From Halapricum hydrolyticum (GTDB lineage: Archaea > Halobacteriota > Halobacteria > Halobacteriales > Haloarculaceae): a stretch of DNA of 62,684 nucleotides. Both the position numbers and the translations under genes were made by a program. The notes under the pieces are model-generated. The model was not told where the DNA came from, searched no databases, and saw only the letters and a list, made by a program, of their open reading frames with translations. The stretch is from the NCBI GenBank assembly GCA_025517565.1, contig JAOPKD010000017.1, forward strand, positions 1 through 62,684. Direction: 5' to 3'. This document shows, piece by piece, positions 1 through 8,678 of the stretch. Each line of letters starts with the position of its first letter. Positions within the stretch are counted from its first letter, which is position 1.

Positions 1-89
1 TCAACGCCGTCCTCGCCCGCGAGCAATCCCCACGGGCTGGCCTCGAATCGCTGGCGGCCGAACTCCAGCGTACCGAACAGAACGCCTGA
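1..89 (+). CDS. 3' end of an unidentified gene (partial)
   Basis: Reading from base 3, an open frame gives 28 residues (NAVLAREQSPRAGLES...) ending in TGA at 87-89. The residue mix is ordinary for a haloarchaeal helical C-terminus. Too little is visible to name a family. Its stop codon overlaps the first base of the palindromic element at 89-170. Confidence 0.5.
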   Translation, partial: NAVLAREQSPRAGLESLAAELQRTEQNA

Positions 90-170
90 TAGTGATTACT
101 GTAACGATTTACCGGTACGACCGCACTACTTCGTGCGGTCGACCCGGAACAGACGTACAGTAATCACTAT
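89..170. repeat. nested palindromic element, copy 1
   Basis: Outer arms ATAGTGATTACTGTA (89-103) and TACAGTAATCACTAT (156-170) are perfect reverse complements. Inside is a second perfect hairpin, CGACCGCAC (118-126), loop TACTTC, GTGCGGTCG (133-141). A related element lies at 17996-18074 with the same plan and shared blocks (CTGTA-CGAT-TAC on the left, ACAGACG on the right). It could be a structured RNA, a terminator or regulatory hairpin, or a non-autonomous mobile unit. I see no target duplication. Confidence 0.8.
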
Positions 171-377
171 GACTCCCCCGGAGTCACGGTCAGGGGACCG
201 TCTCCGTCCCGCTTGTAAAGGCAGCTCGGTGGTCAATGGGCAATGCAATCTTACCAGTTGGTTCACTCGATATCGACTGGAATCTATACCCTGTGAATAG
301 TTCTATGACCCCTGGTCAATATCTGGACGGTCGCGTTCGTCGACCGGCTTTTCTGTTCGCCTTTCGAACCACTGGCC

Positions 378-767
378 ATGCCGACGATTTCGATCGAGAC
401 GACCGAACGATCGGACGTGCTGGACATGACCGAGGACGTTTCACGGGCGATTCCCGACGACGCCGACGGGATCGCGACGGTGTTCGCGAGACACACGACT
501 GCCGGGGTCACCGTCAACGAGGCCGAGTCACGACTACTTGAGGATCTGGCCAACGCGCTGGACGGGCTGGTTCCCGACGCGGGCTGGGCGCACGACGAGA
601 TCGACAACAACGCCGACGGACACGTGCGAGCGATGCTCGTGGGGCCGAGCGTGACCGTGCCGGTCAGCGACGGCCAGCCGGATCTGGGCACCTGGCAGTC
701 GATCCTGTTCGTGGAGTGTGACGGACCGCGAACCCGGACGATCCAGGTCGAAACCGTCGACGGGTAG
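378..767 (+). CDS. YjbQ/UPF0047 family protein
   Basis: 129 residues, the normal family length. Conserved blocks are present in order: HTTAGVTVNE near residue 39, HDEIDNNADGHVRAMLVG near 71-88, LGTWQSI near 103 and ECDGPRTR near 112. The family is a compact beta-rich trimer. Some members show weak thiamine-phosphate synthase activity, but the physiological role is not settled. It stands alone, with the palindromic element upstream and a photolyase gene downstream on the same strand. Confidence 0.9.
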   Translation: MPTISIETTERSDVLDMTEDVSRAIPDDADGIATVFARHTTAGVTVNEAESRLLEDLANALDGLVPDAGWAHDEIDNNADGHVRAMLVGPSVTVPVSDGQPDLGTWQSILFVECDGPRTRTIQVETVDG

Positions 768-861
768 CGGGTCGGTATCGTCGACCGGGGGTCTGTCTGT
801 GGTTCGGCCGTCCGACTGGTCCGCCACAGCGGTAAGGTAGCTGCAGTCCACAGGAGAAGCC

Positions 862-2301
862 ATGACCGAGACGGCACTCGTCTGGTTTCGCCGCGACCTG
901 CGCGTTCACGATAACCCGACACTTCGACAGGCGACCGCCGAGAACGACTGCGTCGTCCCGCTGTACACGTTCGACACCCGGCAGTTTGGGCAGTCGAGTC
1001 GATGGATCGACGAACGACGGGTCGGCACCCTTCGGGCACAGTTCGTTCGCGAAAGCGTCCGCGACCTCCGGGAGCGACTGAACGACCGCGGCGGGTCGCT
1101 GCTCGTCCGCCGCGGTGACCCTCGCTCGGTCCTACCCGAAGCCGCCGAGTCTGTCGACGCCGACGTCGTCCACGCCCAGCGGCTCCCAGTACCCGAAGAG
1201 CGCGAGACCGAAGCGGCCGTCGGGGACGCCCTCGACTCGCGCGGTATCGATCTGGCGACCCACTGGACGCACACGCTGCACGCGATCGAGGACCTGCCGA
1301 TGGCCGTCGAGAACGTTCAGGACACCTTCACGCCCTGGAAAGACAGCGTCGAGGCGAACTCTCAGGTCCGCGATCCGCTGGGTCCGCCCGCGTCGGTTCC
1401 GACGCCCGATCTCGAGGGGACTCCGATCCCGACGCTTGCCGAGTTAGGGGACGACGAGCCGGACCAACCTGCCGACGATTCGCCCATGCCGGTCTCCGGT
1501 GGGGAGTCGGCCGCCCTGGAGCGACTGCAGACCTACATATTCGAGCGCGATCGCCTCCGGGAGTACCGCGAGACGCGCAACGGACTGCTCGGGATGGACT
1601 TCTCCTCGAAGTTCTCGCCGTGGCTGGCCCAGGGATGTCTCTCGCCGCGACGGGTCAAGCAGGCCGTCGATCGGTACGAAAGCGAGCGGGTCGCAAACGA
1701 CTCGACCTACTGGCTGCTGTTCGAGTTGCGCTGGCGGGACTTCTTCCAGTTCCAGTTCGCGAAACACGGCGAGGCGTATTTCCGGTCCGGCGGGATCCAG
1801 AGCCGGGAGGTCGCCTGGAATCGCGATGAGACTGCCTTCCGGCGGTGGACAGACGGTGAGACCGGCTTCCCGTTCGTCGACGCGGCCATGCGAGAGTTGC
1901 GCGCGACGGGCTATCAGAGCAACCGCGCCCGCCAGAACGCTGCGTCGTTTCTGGCCAACACGCTCCGGATCGACTGGCGCTGGGGGGCCGCCTACTACGA
2001 ATCGCGGCTGCTCGATTACGACGTCGCCTCGAACTACGGCAACTGGGCGTACGTCGCCGGCGTCGGCACCGATTCGCGCGACCGGGCGTTCGACGTGCTC
2101 TGGCAAGCACACAACTACGACCCCGACGCCGAGTACGTCCGTCGCTGGGTGCCTGAACTCTCGAAACTCCCGCCCCGGTACGCTCACGAACCCTGGCGGA
2201 TGGATATCGACGAACAGGCACGCTACGGCGTCGAACTCGGCGTCGACTACCCCGAGCCGATGGTCGACCCGACTGCCCACTTCGAGGGTCCCTCATCGTA
2301 G
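862..2301 (+). CDS. cryptochrome/photolyase family flavoprotein (DASH-like)
   Basis: 479 residues. The N-terminal photolyase domain starts LVWFRRDLRVHDNP. The C-terminal FAD domain carries the run TGYQSNRARQNAASFLAN and later LLDYDVASNYGNWAYVAGVG, close to the cryptochrome-DASH signature. LWQAHNYDPDAEYVRRW near the end fits the same group. DASH proteins bind FAD and an antenna cofactor and repair cyclobutane dimers mainly in single-stranded DNA. Other photolyase subfamilies are possible. Start ATG follows a purine-rich stretch (CAGGAGAAGCC). It lies 94 bases after yjbQ. Confidence 0.88.
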   Translation: MTETALVWFRRDLRVHDNPTLRQATAENDCVVPLYTFDTRQFGQSSRWIDERRVGTLRAQFVRESVRDLRERLNDRGGSLLVRRGDPRSVLPEAAESVDADVVHAQRLPVPEERETEAAVGDALDSRGIDLATHWTHTLHAIEDLPMAVENVQDTFTPWKDSVEANSQVRDPLGPPASVPTPDLEGTPIPTLAELGDDEPDQPADDSPMPVSGGESAALERLQTYIFERDRLREYRETRNGLLGMDFSSKFSPWLAQGCLSPRRVKQAVDRYESERVANDSTYWLLFELRWRDFFQFQFAKHGEAYFRSGGIQSREVAWNRDETAFRRWTDGETGFPFVDAAMRELRATGYQSNRARQNAASFLANTLRIDWRWGAAYYESRLLDYDVASNYGNWAYVAGVGTDSRDRAFDVLWQAHNYDPDAEYVRRWVPELSKLPPRYAHEPWRMDIDEQARYGVELGVDYPEPMVDPTAHFEGPSS

Positions 2302-2345
2302 CCGTCTGCGGTCGCTTTTCGGCGCTGTCCGATGCCAGAGCCCGG

Positions 2346-4298
2346 TCACTCCGCGTAGATGTCCTCGACCTGCCCGTTGAATCGCTGGAGGATCGTCCGT
2401 CGCTTCTTCTTCATCGAGGGCGTCAACAGCTCGTTGTCGGGCGTCCACTCCTCGGGCGTGAGTCGGAACTGCTTGACCTGTTCGACCGGTTCGAGCCGCT
2501 GGTTGACGCGCTCGACCTCCTCGCCGATCCACTCGCGGACGCGTTCGTCCTGGCAGAGCTGTTCACGGTCGTCCGGCAGGTCGATCCCCTCCCGGTCGGC
2601 CCACTTCTCGAGCCGCTCGAAGTTCGGTGCGATGAGTGCGCTGACGAACTTCTGGCCGTCGCCGACGGCCATGATCTGCTCGATCCGATCGCTGGTGGCG
2701 AACTCGTCTTCGATCCGGCCCGGTGCGACGTTCTTGCCCGTATCGAGCACGAGGATCTGTTTCATCCGGTCGCGATAGATCAGATACCCGTCTGCCGTCT
2801 GTTCGATGATGTCGCCCGTCCGGAACCACCCGTCGTCGGTGAACACTCGCTCGGTGTCCTCGGGCTGCTCCCAGTAACCGGGGTAGACGTTCGGGCCTTT
2901 GACCTGTAGCTCGCCGACTTCGCCCTCGGCGTCCGGGAACTCCTCTTCGGTGACCAGTTCCGTGTCCAGACGCGTCTCCACGTCGGCGACTGGCGGCCCG
3001 AGCGTCCCGGGCCGGACGTCCTCGGGAGGATTGACGGACACGACCGGGGACGTTTCGGTCAGTCCGTACCCTTCCAGGATCGGGAGCCCCATCCCGACGA
3101 ACAGTTCGGCCAGTTCGGTGCTGAGGCTCCCGCCGCCGCTGACCATGAACTCGATGTTGCCGCCGAGCCGACTCCGAACGCTCTCGTAAACCAGATAGTC
3201 CGCCAGCCTGCGTTTGGCCCGGAGCAACGGCCCCGGCGGGTCCGCCCGGGCATAGGAGCGGGCGACGTCGACCGACCACTCGAAGATTCGCTGTTTGGTC
3301 GCCGTCTCGCCCGCCGTATCCCGCATCCGATCGAAGATCCGCTCGTAGATCCGCGGGACGCTCGTCCCGGTCTGTGGCCGGATCTTGTTGATGTCCTCCG
3401 GGATGGTGTCCGGGCTCTCGGCGTACCCGACGGTCGCGCCCGAGGCGAACATGAGGAAGTGACCCGCTGTCCGCTCGAAGACGTGCGCCAGCGGGAGAAA
3501 GGAGATGGTCCGCGTGCCGCTGTCCAGAGTGGGGGCGTCCGCGGGCTTGTCTGGCCGCGGCCCGATCCGCTTTCGGGTCTGGTTGACGTTCGACCGCAGG
3601 TTCCAGTGAGTGAGTTTCACGCCCTTGGGTTTGCCCGTCGTTCCCGAGGTGTAGATCAGCGTCGCCAGGTCTTCGGGGTCGCGGTCCTCCAGCCAGCCCC
3701 GGTAGGTGGACTCCTCGAACGCGTCCGCACCGAGGCGTGCGACCTCGCCGAGCGTATAGATGTCTTCGCGGTCGCCGTGGCCGTAGATCTCGTCCATGGC
3801 GACGATGAACTCCAGATCGAGTTCGTCTTCGACCTCCAGCACGCGATCGAGCAGGTCGCCGTTCTCGACGACGACACCGACGGCGTCGGGATCTCCCAGC
3901 AGGTACCCGACCTGCTGTGGCGAGGACTCGGTGTAGACGGTCGTGACGACCCCGCCCGCCGCGAGCAGCGCGAAGTCGGTGTGAGCCCACTCCATGCGCG
4001 TGTTCGCGAAGATGCCGACTCGGTCGTCGCCGCGCACCCCGAGTTCGCGAAACCCGGCCGCCAGGTGGCGGACGATCTCGCGCATCTCCGCGTACGACAG
4101 CGCCCGGTAGCGGCCCGACTCGGTGCCCGGCGTCTCGGTCGCCGGTAGCGTCCGCTCGTAACAGCCCGTCTTGTACAGCTGTGCGTCCTGCATCGCGTTG
4201 CGCTCTGCCGCCCCCTCGAACATCTCCGCGAGCGTGTCCCGCCCGATTACCTCGTCGGTGTGCTCGCGCTCCGCGTCACGCCAGCTTGCCGTGCCCAT
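2346..4298 (-). CDS. long-chain acyl-CoA synthetase (AMP-forming)
   Basis: 650 residues of the ANL superfamily. The AMP-binding P-loop YTSGTTGKPKGVKLTH lies near residue 216. GYGLTETSPVVSVN (A5 motif) and YLIYRDRMKQILVLDTGKNVAPG (hinge and catalytic region) follow. The size and the C-terminal run of helices match the long-chain fatty acid ligases (FadD15/bubblegum type), which make acyl-CoA from fatty acid, ATP and CoA. Convergent with the photolyase gene; its AT-rich promoter (about 4318-4340) faces the nop5 promoter. Confidence 0.9.
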   Translation of the reverse strand: MGTASWRDAEREHTDEVIGRDTLAEMFEGAAERNAMQDAQLYKTGCYERTLPATETPGTESGRYRALSYAEMREIVRHLAAGFRELGVRGDDRVGIFANTRMEWAHTDFALLAAGGVVTTVYTESSPQQVGYLLGDPDAVGVVVENGDLLDRVLEVEDELDLEFIVAMDEIYGHGDREDIYTLGEVARLGADAFEESTYRGWLEDRDPEDLATLIYTSGTTGKPKGVKLTHWNLRSNVNQTRKRIGPRPDKPADAPTLDSGTRTISFLPLAHVFERTAGHFLMFASGATVGYAESPDTIPEDINKIRPQTGTSVPRIYERIFDRMRDTAGETATKQRIFEWSVDVARSYARADPPGPLLRAKRRLADYLVYESVRSRLGGNIEFMVSGGGSLSTELAELFVGMGLPILEGYGLTETSPVVSVNPPEDVRPGTLGPPVADVETRLDTELVTEEEFPDAEGEVGELQVKGPNVYPGYWEQPEDTERVFTDDGWFRTGDIIEQTADGYLIYRDRMKQILVLDTGKNVAPGRIEDEFATSDRIEQIMAVGDGQKFVSALIAPNFERLEKWADREGIDLPDDREQLCQDERVREWIGEEVERVNQRLEPVEQVKQFRLTPEEWTPDNELLTPSMKKKRRTILQRFNGQVEDIYAE

Positions 4299-4410
4299 GA
4301 CCGGCCGTTCGTTTCCTTTATGAATAATAACAATGAAAGGGGCAATCGAGGATTTGAGGAGTGAGCTACCGATTCAGCAACTCGTCGATCGAAACCGACT
4401 CGGGAACCGA

Positions 4411-4418
4411 TATACAGG
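4411..4418 (+). promoter_or_regulatory. TATA box of the nop5-fibrillarin pair
   Basis: TATACAGG is centred about 26 bases before the nop5 ATG at 4440, the archaeal spacing from TATA box to transcription start. The transcript therefore probably begins at or within a few bases of the start codon (leaderless). Confidence 0.55.
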
Positions 4419-4439
4419 GGGAACGTATACACATCGACA

Positions 4440-5276
4440 ATGACCACGGACACAGGCTGGTTCGAAGGCGTCGATCCCGACGACCTCGACGCTCGCGACG
4501 CGATCGAGAATGGGACCGCCGAATCGCCGGCGGCGTGGCCCGACAGAGCGGTCGAGTCGGGCTTCGCCGAGGACGAGGACGACTATTACGACAAACTGCG
4601 CGAAGCGACCATCGAAACCGCTCGCGAGGCCGTCGCCGAGCGCGAGCGCGCCGACGATCAGCAACTTGTTCACGCCGTCCGGGCCATGGACGACTGTGAA
4701 CGCACCGCGAACGAGCTGGCCGAACGGGTCGCCGAGTGGGGCGGCAGTCGGATCAGTGAGACCGGCGGGGGTGTCGCCTTCGCCCGTGAAATCGCCGACC
4801 GAGAACCCGATAGCGACCTCGACGAGCAACTGCGCGCCCTCGCCGAGCAGGTGGTCAGTCTCGACGAACGGGCCACGGAGCTCCGGACGTCGATCGAGCG
4901 GTTCGCTCCGGAGGTCGCGCCGAACCTCGCGTCGATGGCCGGACCGGTGCTCGCGGCGCGACTGATCGCGCTCTCCGGCGGGCTGAAACAGCTGGCACGC
5001 TCGACCAGCGGCACGGTCCAGGTGCTGGGTGCCGAGGACGCGCTGTTCGCCCACCTCCGGGGGAACGCCCCCTCGCCGAAACACGGGGTCATCTACACCC
5101 ACGAGTACGTCCGCGGGACCGACCCCGACCACCGCGGCTCGGCGGCCCGGGCCCTGGCGGGCAAACTGACGCTCGCGGCCCGCGTCGACTACTACAGCGG
5201 CGAGCGCCGACCCGAACTCGAAGCCGAACTCGACGACCGCATCGAGACGATCCGCACGCGGGGTGAGAGCGAATGA
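4440..5276 (+). CDS. nop5: C/D box sRNP protein Nop5 (Nop56/58 family)
   Basis: 278 residues. The C-terminal Nop domain is clear: GPVLAARLIALSGGLKQLAR, then GTVQVLGAEDALFAHLRG, PSPKHGVIYTHEYV and a basic segment near GKLTLAARVDYYSGE. Nop5 bridges L7Ae-bound C/D guide RNA to fibrillarin for 2'-O-methylation of rRNA and tRNA. Haloarchaeal forms are short, and this one lacks the long lysine-rich tail of eukaryotes. It overlaps the fibrillarin gene by four bases (ATGA), implying translational coupling. Confidence 0.93.
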   Translation: MTTDTGWFEGVDPDDLDARDAIENGTAESPAAWPDRAVESGFAEDEDDYYDKLREATIETAREAVAERERADDQQLVHAVRAMDDCERTANELAERVAEWGGSRISETGGGVAFAREIADREPDSDLDEQLRALAEQVVSLDERATELRTSIERFAPEVAPNLASMAGPVLAARLIALSGGLKQLARSTSGTVQVLGAEDALFAHLRGNAPSPKHGVIYTHEYVRGTDPDHRGSAARALAGKLTLAARVDYYSGERRPELEAELDDRIETIRTRGESE

Positions 5277-5902
5277 GCCTCCCCGAGGGCGTCCAGCGCC
5301 GTTCGTTCGACGGCCAGGAGTCGCTCGCGACACGGGGGCCGCAGGTCTCCGAGGAGCCGATCGTCGACGGGTGGCGACGCTGGGATCCCGACCGGTCGAA
5401 GGTCGGCGCGATGTTCGAGCACGGCCTGGATCACGGCCTCGACGGCGGCGAGCGCGTCCTGTATCTCGGGGCCGCCAGCGGGACGACGGCAAGTCATGTC
5501 GCCGACTTCGCCGGTCCGACCTACGCCGTCGAGTTCGCTCCGCGACCGACCCGCGATCTGATCGAGGTCGCCGCCGACCGCGAGCGGCTGTTCCCGCTGT
5601 TGAAAGACGCCCGCAAACCCGAGACCTACGCCCACGTCGTCGAACCGGTCGAGGTAGTGATCCAGGACGTCGCCACGCGCGGCCAGGCCGAGGTCGCGCT
5701 CGCGAACCGGCAGTTCCTGGAACGCGATGGCCGCCTGCTCATGGCGATCAAAGCCCGCAGTGAGGACGTCACGGCCGATCCCGAAGCCGTCTTCGAGGAC
5801 GTCTGTGAGACCCTCGAATCGAGCTATGAGATCCTCGATCGGGCGCGTCTGGAGCCGTATCACGACGACCATCTGGGCCTGATCGCGACCCCGCGGCAAT
5901 AA
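5273..5902 (+). CDS. flpA: fibrillarin-like rRNA/tRNA 2'-O-methyltransferase
   Basis: 209 residues, SAM-dependent Rossmann methyltransferase. Visible motifs are VLYLGAASGTTASHVAD (motif I), YAVEFAPRPTRDL (motif II) and VIQDVATRGQAEVALAN. These match archaeal fibrillarin, the catalytic subunit of C/D sRNPs. The start ATG at 5273 overlaps the nop5 stop, the usual archaeal gene pair. Confidence 0.94.
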   Translation: MSLPEGVQRRSFDGQESLATRGPQVSEEPIVDGWRRWDPDRSKVGAMFEHGLDHGLDGGERVLYLGAASGTTASHVADFAGPTYAVEFAPRPTRDLIEVAADRERLFPLLKDARKPETYAHVVEPVEVVIQDVATRGQAEVALANRQFLERDGRLLMAIKARSEDVTADPEAVFEDVCETLESSYEILDRARLEPYHDDHLGLIATPRQ

Positions 5903-5954
5903 CCCAGTAGTAACGGGAAGGTTTTAGCGGGCCGAAACCAAACGCGTGGTAGCG

Positions 5955-7037
5955 ATGGATACGGGCACGGAGTCGCCGTTTACCCGCCTGGGAACGCTGG
6001 GTATCGAGGAGGAGTTCTACGTCGTCGACGATGCGGGCCGGCCGACTGCTGGGTCGGACGAACTGATCTACGAGTCCGACCCGCCCGCTGTGCTCGAGGA
6101 CCGAATCGATCACGAACTCTTCAAGACTGTCATCGAAACCCGGACGCGGCTCATCGAGGATCCGGGGAACGCACGGGACGCTGTCCTCGAGGTGCGAAAC
6201 GCGCTGCTCGACCACGCTCGTGATCACGGGTTCGGTATCGCAGGTGCAGGACTGCATCCGCTAGCGAAGTGGCGCGAACTCGAACACGCTGAGAAGCCAC
6301 GCTACCGCAAGCAACTGGATCGGATCCAGTATCCACAGCACCGTAACACGACCGCCGGTGTGCACGTCCACGTCGGCGTCGACGACGGCGAGAAGGCCAT
6401 GTGGATCGCCAACGAGGTTCGATGGTATCTTCCCATCGTGCTGGCACTGTCGGCCAACTCGCCGTACTGGAACGGGTACGACACGGGACTTGCCTCCGCG
6501 CGGGCGAAGATCTTCGAGGGACTGCCCAACACCGGGATGCCGACGGCCTTCGATTCGATCGAGGACTACCGGACGTTCGAAGGGCGGATGCTGGAGACGG
6601 ATTCGATCAGCGATCGCGGCGAACTCTGGTTCGACGTGCGACCGCACACCGAATACGGCACCGTCGAGATCCGCGCGCCGGACGGCCAGGCCGATCCGGA
6701 CCGAACGATGGCGTTCGTCGAGTACGCCCGAGCGCTCGTGCTCGACCTGGCTGCCCGGTACGAGGACGGCGAATCCGGCACGGACCTACGGCGCGAACTG
6801 CTCGACGAAAACAAGTGGCGGGCGATCCGTCATGGTCACGACGCCTCTTTTATCGCCCGCGATGGCGATGGGACGGTCAGCCTCGAAGAGGTCGTCTCCC
6901 GGGAGGCCGACCGGCTCGGCGTCGACGGCATCCGCGAGATCTACGAGGGCGAAAGCGGTGCACAACGGCAGCGACGCCTCCGAGACGAGGAGGGCGTCGA
7001 CGCGCTCTGTGAGTCACTGCGCCTCCGAGAGCGGTGA
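5955..7037 (+). CDS. gshA: glutamate-cysteine ligase (GCS2/YbdK type)
   Basis: About 360 residues. Conserved features are [11 protein letters not shown] at the N-terminus, [14 protein letters not shown] near residue 130, [13 protein letters not shown] and the [12 protein letters not shown] block. Haloarchaea accumulate gamma-glutamylcysteine as their main thiol, and this family makes it from glutamate, cysteine and ATP. I prefer ATG 5955 over in-frame GTG 5946, because a TATA-like GTTTTAGC at 5922-5929 lies 27 bases before the ATG. The next gene follows 65 bases later. Confidence 0.88.
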   Translation: MDTGTESPFTRLGTLGIEEEFYVVDDAGRPTAGSDELIYESDPPAVLEDRIDHELFKTVIETRTRLIEDPGNARDAVLEVRNALLDHARDHGFGIAGAGLHPLAKWRELEHAEKPRYRKQLDRIQYPQHRNTTAGVHVHVGVDDGEKAMWIANEVRWYLPIVLALSANSPYWNGYDTGLASARAKIFEGLPNTGMPTAFDSIEDYRTFEGRMLETDSISDRGELWFDVRPHTEYGTVEIRAPDGQADPDRTMAFVEYARALVLDLAARYEDGESGTDLRRELLDENKWRAIRHGHDASFIARDGDGTVSLEEVVSREADRLGVDGIREIYEGESGAQRQRRLRDEEGVDALCESLRLRER

Positions 7038-7102
7038 CAGCAACGGCGTGTCAGCCAAGGGTTTTTATCCGGGAGTCGCTTTTGTCCTCGTAGAAACGAC
7101 GA

Positions 7103-7672
7103 ATGTCACCAGACGATACCACAGACGACGAGCAGACTGACGCAACGGACGGAGAAGCGGTCGACGTAGAAACCGAAGACACGGAAGACGGCGGCGAGGC
7201 CGTCGAAGTCACGGTCGAGGACGACGGGAGCGTCCGCGATCGGCTCGAAGAGGAAGCCGACCGGGCTGTAGAGGAGTTCGACGACCGGCTGGTCGACCTG
7301 CTCGCGTGGGTGCTCGACACCGAGACGCGCGCGCGGATCTACGTCCACCTCCGCCAGCATCCCCACAGCACGAGCGAGGAGATCGCCGAGGGGACCGGTC
7401 TGTATCCGAGCACGGTCCGGGAGGCGCTGGCAGAACTCCACGAGGAAGAGAAAGTCACGCGGCGCAAACGCGAGAGCGGCGGTGCGGGCAACAACCCCTA
7501 CGAGTACAGCGCGATGGCCCCGAGTGACCTCGTCTCGGACGTCGTCGACGACGTGCAGGAGCAACTCAACACCGTGTTCAACCTCGATTCACACCTCGGT
7601 GAGAGCGAGGACGAAACAGAGGAACCCGTGACGATCTCGGTCGAGGACGCGAGCGAGGACGGCGAGGAGTAA
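7103..7672 (+). CDS. winged-helix DNA-binding protein with acidic tails
   Basis: 189 residues. An extremely acidic low-complexity N-terminus (about 60 residues) is followed by a helical segment and a winged-helix fold: RARIYVHLRQHPHSTSEEIAEGTGLYPSTVREALAELH then a wing VTRRKRESGG. The C-terminal tail is again acidic. The HTH resembles ArsR/TrmB-type archaeal regulators. Target unknown. Its place right after gshA suggests, but does not prove, a link to thiol or redox control. A T-rich stretch at 7060-7070 may be its TATA region. Confidence 0.75.
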   Translation: MSPDDTTDDEQTDATDGEAVDVETEDTEDGGEAVEVTVEDDGSVRDRLEEEADRAVEEFDDRLVDLLAWVLDTETRARIYVHLRQHPHSTSEEIAEGTGLYPSTVREALAELHEEEKVTRRKRESGGAGNNPYEYSAMAPSDLVSDVVDDVQEQLNTVFNLDSHLGESEDETEEPVTISVEDASEDGEE

Positions 7673-7704
7673 CGCGGACGGCCACGACGTTTCATCCGAC
7701 CTGA

Positions 7705-8511
7705 CTACTGTCGCTCGTGTCCGGACGGCCCGCCCCGGTGACGTTCGCGCCCGGATTCCATCCCGGAGCGCATAAACGCCGCGAGAATTCGACCAATGCT
7801 GGAGTCGCCGGTCCACAGCGCCTCTTCTTCGACCGGCGAGGAATCTGTCTCGGCGGCCAGCAGGACCGTCCGGTCGTCGACCATGAGCGCGCGGCCGGCG
7901 AAGTCCGCCGGGTTGTCCTCCGACATGACGAACACGTCGATTTCGGTGCCAGCAAACCGGTCGCGCAGCGACGGTTCGGCCGTGACGACGGTCACAGAGA
8001 CGCCCGAACTGGCGGCGTCCCGAAGCGCCGTCGCGATAGTCTCGGCCAACGACTCGGCGGTCGGCGAGACGAAGACCACCGTCGAGTCAGCGTCGGCGAC
8101 GAGCGTCGCGATCCGATCGTCGATCGGCCGTCTGCCCCGCAGCGTCGCGACGTCGCCACCGGTCGGTGAGCGGTCGCTGGCGCGGAGTTCCTCGAGGGTG
8201 TCGAACGCGCGAGTCGTCTCGCGTTCGAGCCGTTCGGTGAGCAGTTGCCGGGCAGTCGAGAGCTCGACCGGCCTGTAGGTCTTCGGCGAGGACTCGATGA
8301 CCTCCAGCAGGCCGCGCTCGGCCAGATCGTCGGCGGCCCCGTAGACTTGCGACCGCGGCACTTCGGAGTGGCGACTCACCCCCTGGGCAGTCCCTCCCCC
8401 GAGTCGCTGGAGCGTGACGAACACCTGCGCCTCGTAGTTCGACAGCCCCAGCGTCTCCAGCGCCTCGGCTGCCTCGCGTTCGCTCATTGCCGTCGCGTTG
8501 TCCCGGCTCAT
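7705..8511 (-). CDS. TrmB family transcriptional regulator
   Basis: 268 residues from ATG 8511 (MSRDNATAMSEREAAEALETLG); a longer frame exists but its upstream part is not conserved-looking. The N-terminal winged helix (LGLSNYEAQVFVTLQRLGGGTAQGVSRHSEVPRSQVYGAADDL) is the TrmB signature, and the C-terminal part (DSTVVFVSPTAESL... RALMVDDRTVLLA) fits the TrmB sensor domain. Divergent from the MMPL transporter with a 167-base shared promoter region, so local control of the exporter is likely. Confidence 0.85.
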   Translation of the reverse strand: MSRDNATAMSEREAAEALETLGLSNYEAQVFVTLQRLGGGTAQGVSRHSEVPRSQVYGAADDLAERGLLEVIESSPKTYRPVELSTARQLLTERLERETTRAFDTLEELRASDRSPTGGDVATLRGRRPIDDRIATLVADADSTVVFVSPTAESLAETIATALRDAASSGVSVTVVTAEPSLRDRFAGTEIDVFVMSEDNPADFAGRALMVDDRTVLLAAETDSSPVEEEALWTGDSSIGRILAAFMRSGMESGRERHRGGPSGHERQ

Positions 8512-8590
8512 GTTTGGTTCTTTCCGATGTCCAGCTCCCGCGTTATCACCGTGCCCGCTCGCTCCGGCTGTCGCACACGACTGGCTGCAA

Positions 8591-8619
8591 ATATAGTAGG
8601 AATCTACAAACACTTAAGT
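8591..8619 (+). promoter_or_regulatory. promoter and possible operator between trmB-like gene and MMPL gene
   Basis: ATATAG at 8591, a small palindrome GTAG-GAAT-CTAC at 8596-8607 and the AT-rich CTTAAGTT at 8612-8619 stand out. CTTAAGTT is centred about 27 bases upstream of ATG 8642, right for a leaderless transcript starting there. The GTAG/CTAC palindrome beside the TATA region is a plausible operator for the divergent TrmB-like regulator. Confidence 0.4.
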
Positions 8620-8641
8620 TGATCGTGGCTACTGGACACGT

Positions 8642-8677
8642 ATGAGCAGCCAGAACCCGCGAGGAGCGAGGATCTAA
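8642..8677 (+). CDS. 11-residue upstream ORF before the MMPL gene
   Basis: ATG at 8642 opens MSSQNPRGARI and stops with TAA at 8675-8677, one base before the transporter ATG at 8679. Purine-rich GAGGAGCGAGG lies inside it, placed to serve as a ribosome binding site for the transporter. The likely transcription start coincides with this ATG. It would act as a leaderless mini-cistron that brings ribosomes to the transporter start. It may also be chance. Confidence 0.35.
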   Translation: MSSQNPRGARI

Positions 8678-8678
8678 A

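Noticed and set aside
296..312. Single sequence GTTCTATGACCCCTGG resembling the 58.6-kb transposon end
   Set aside because: No partner inverted copy or target duplication nearby; the match is partial and may be chance.
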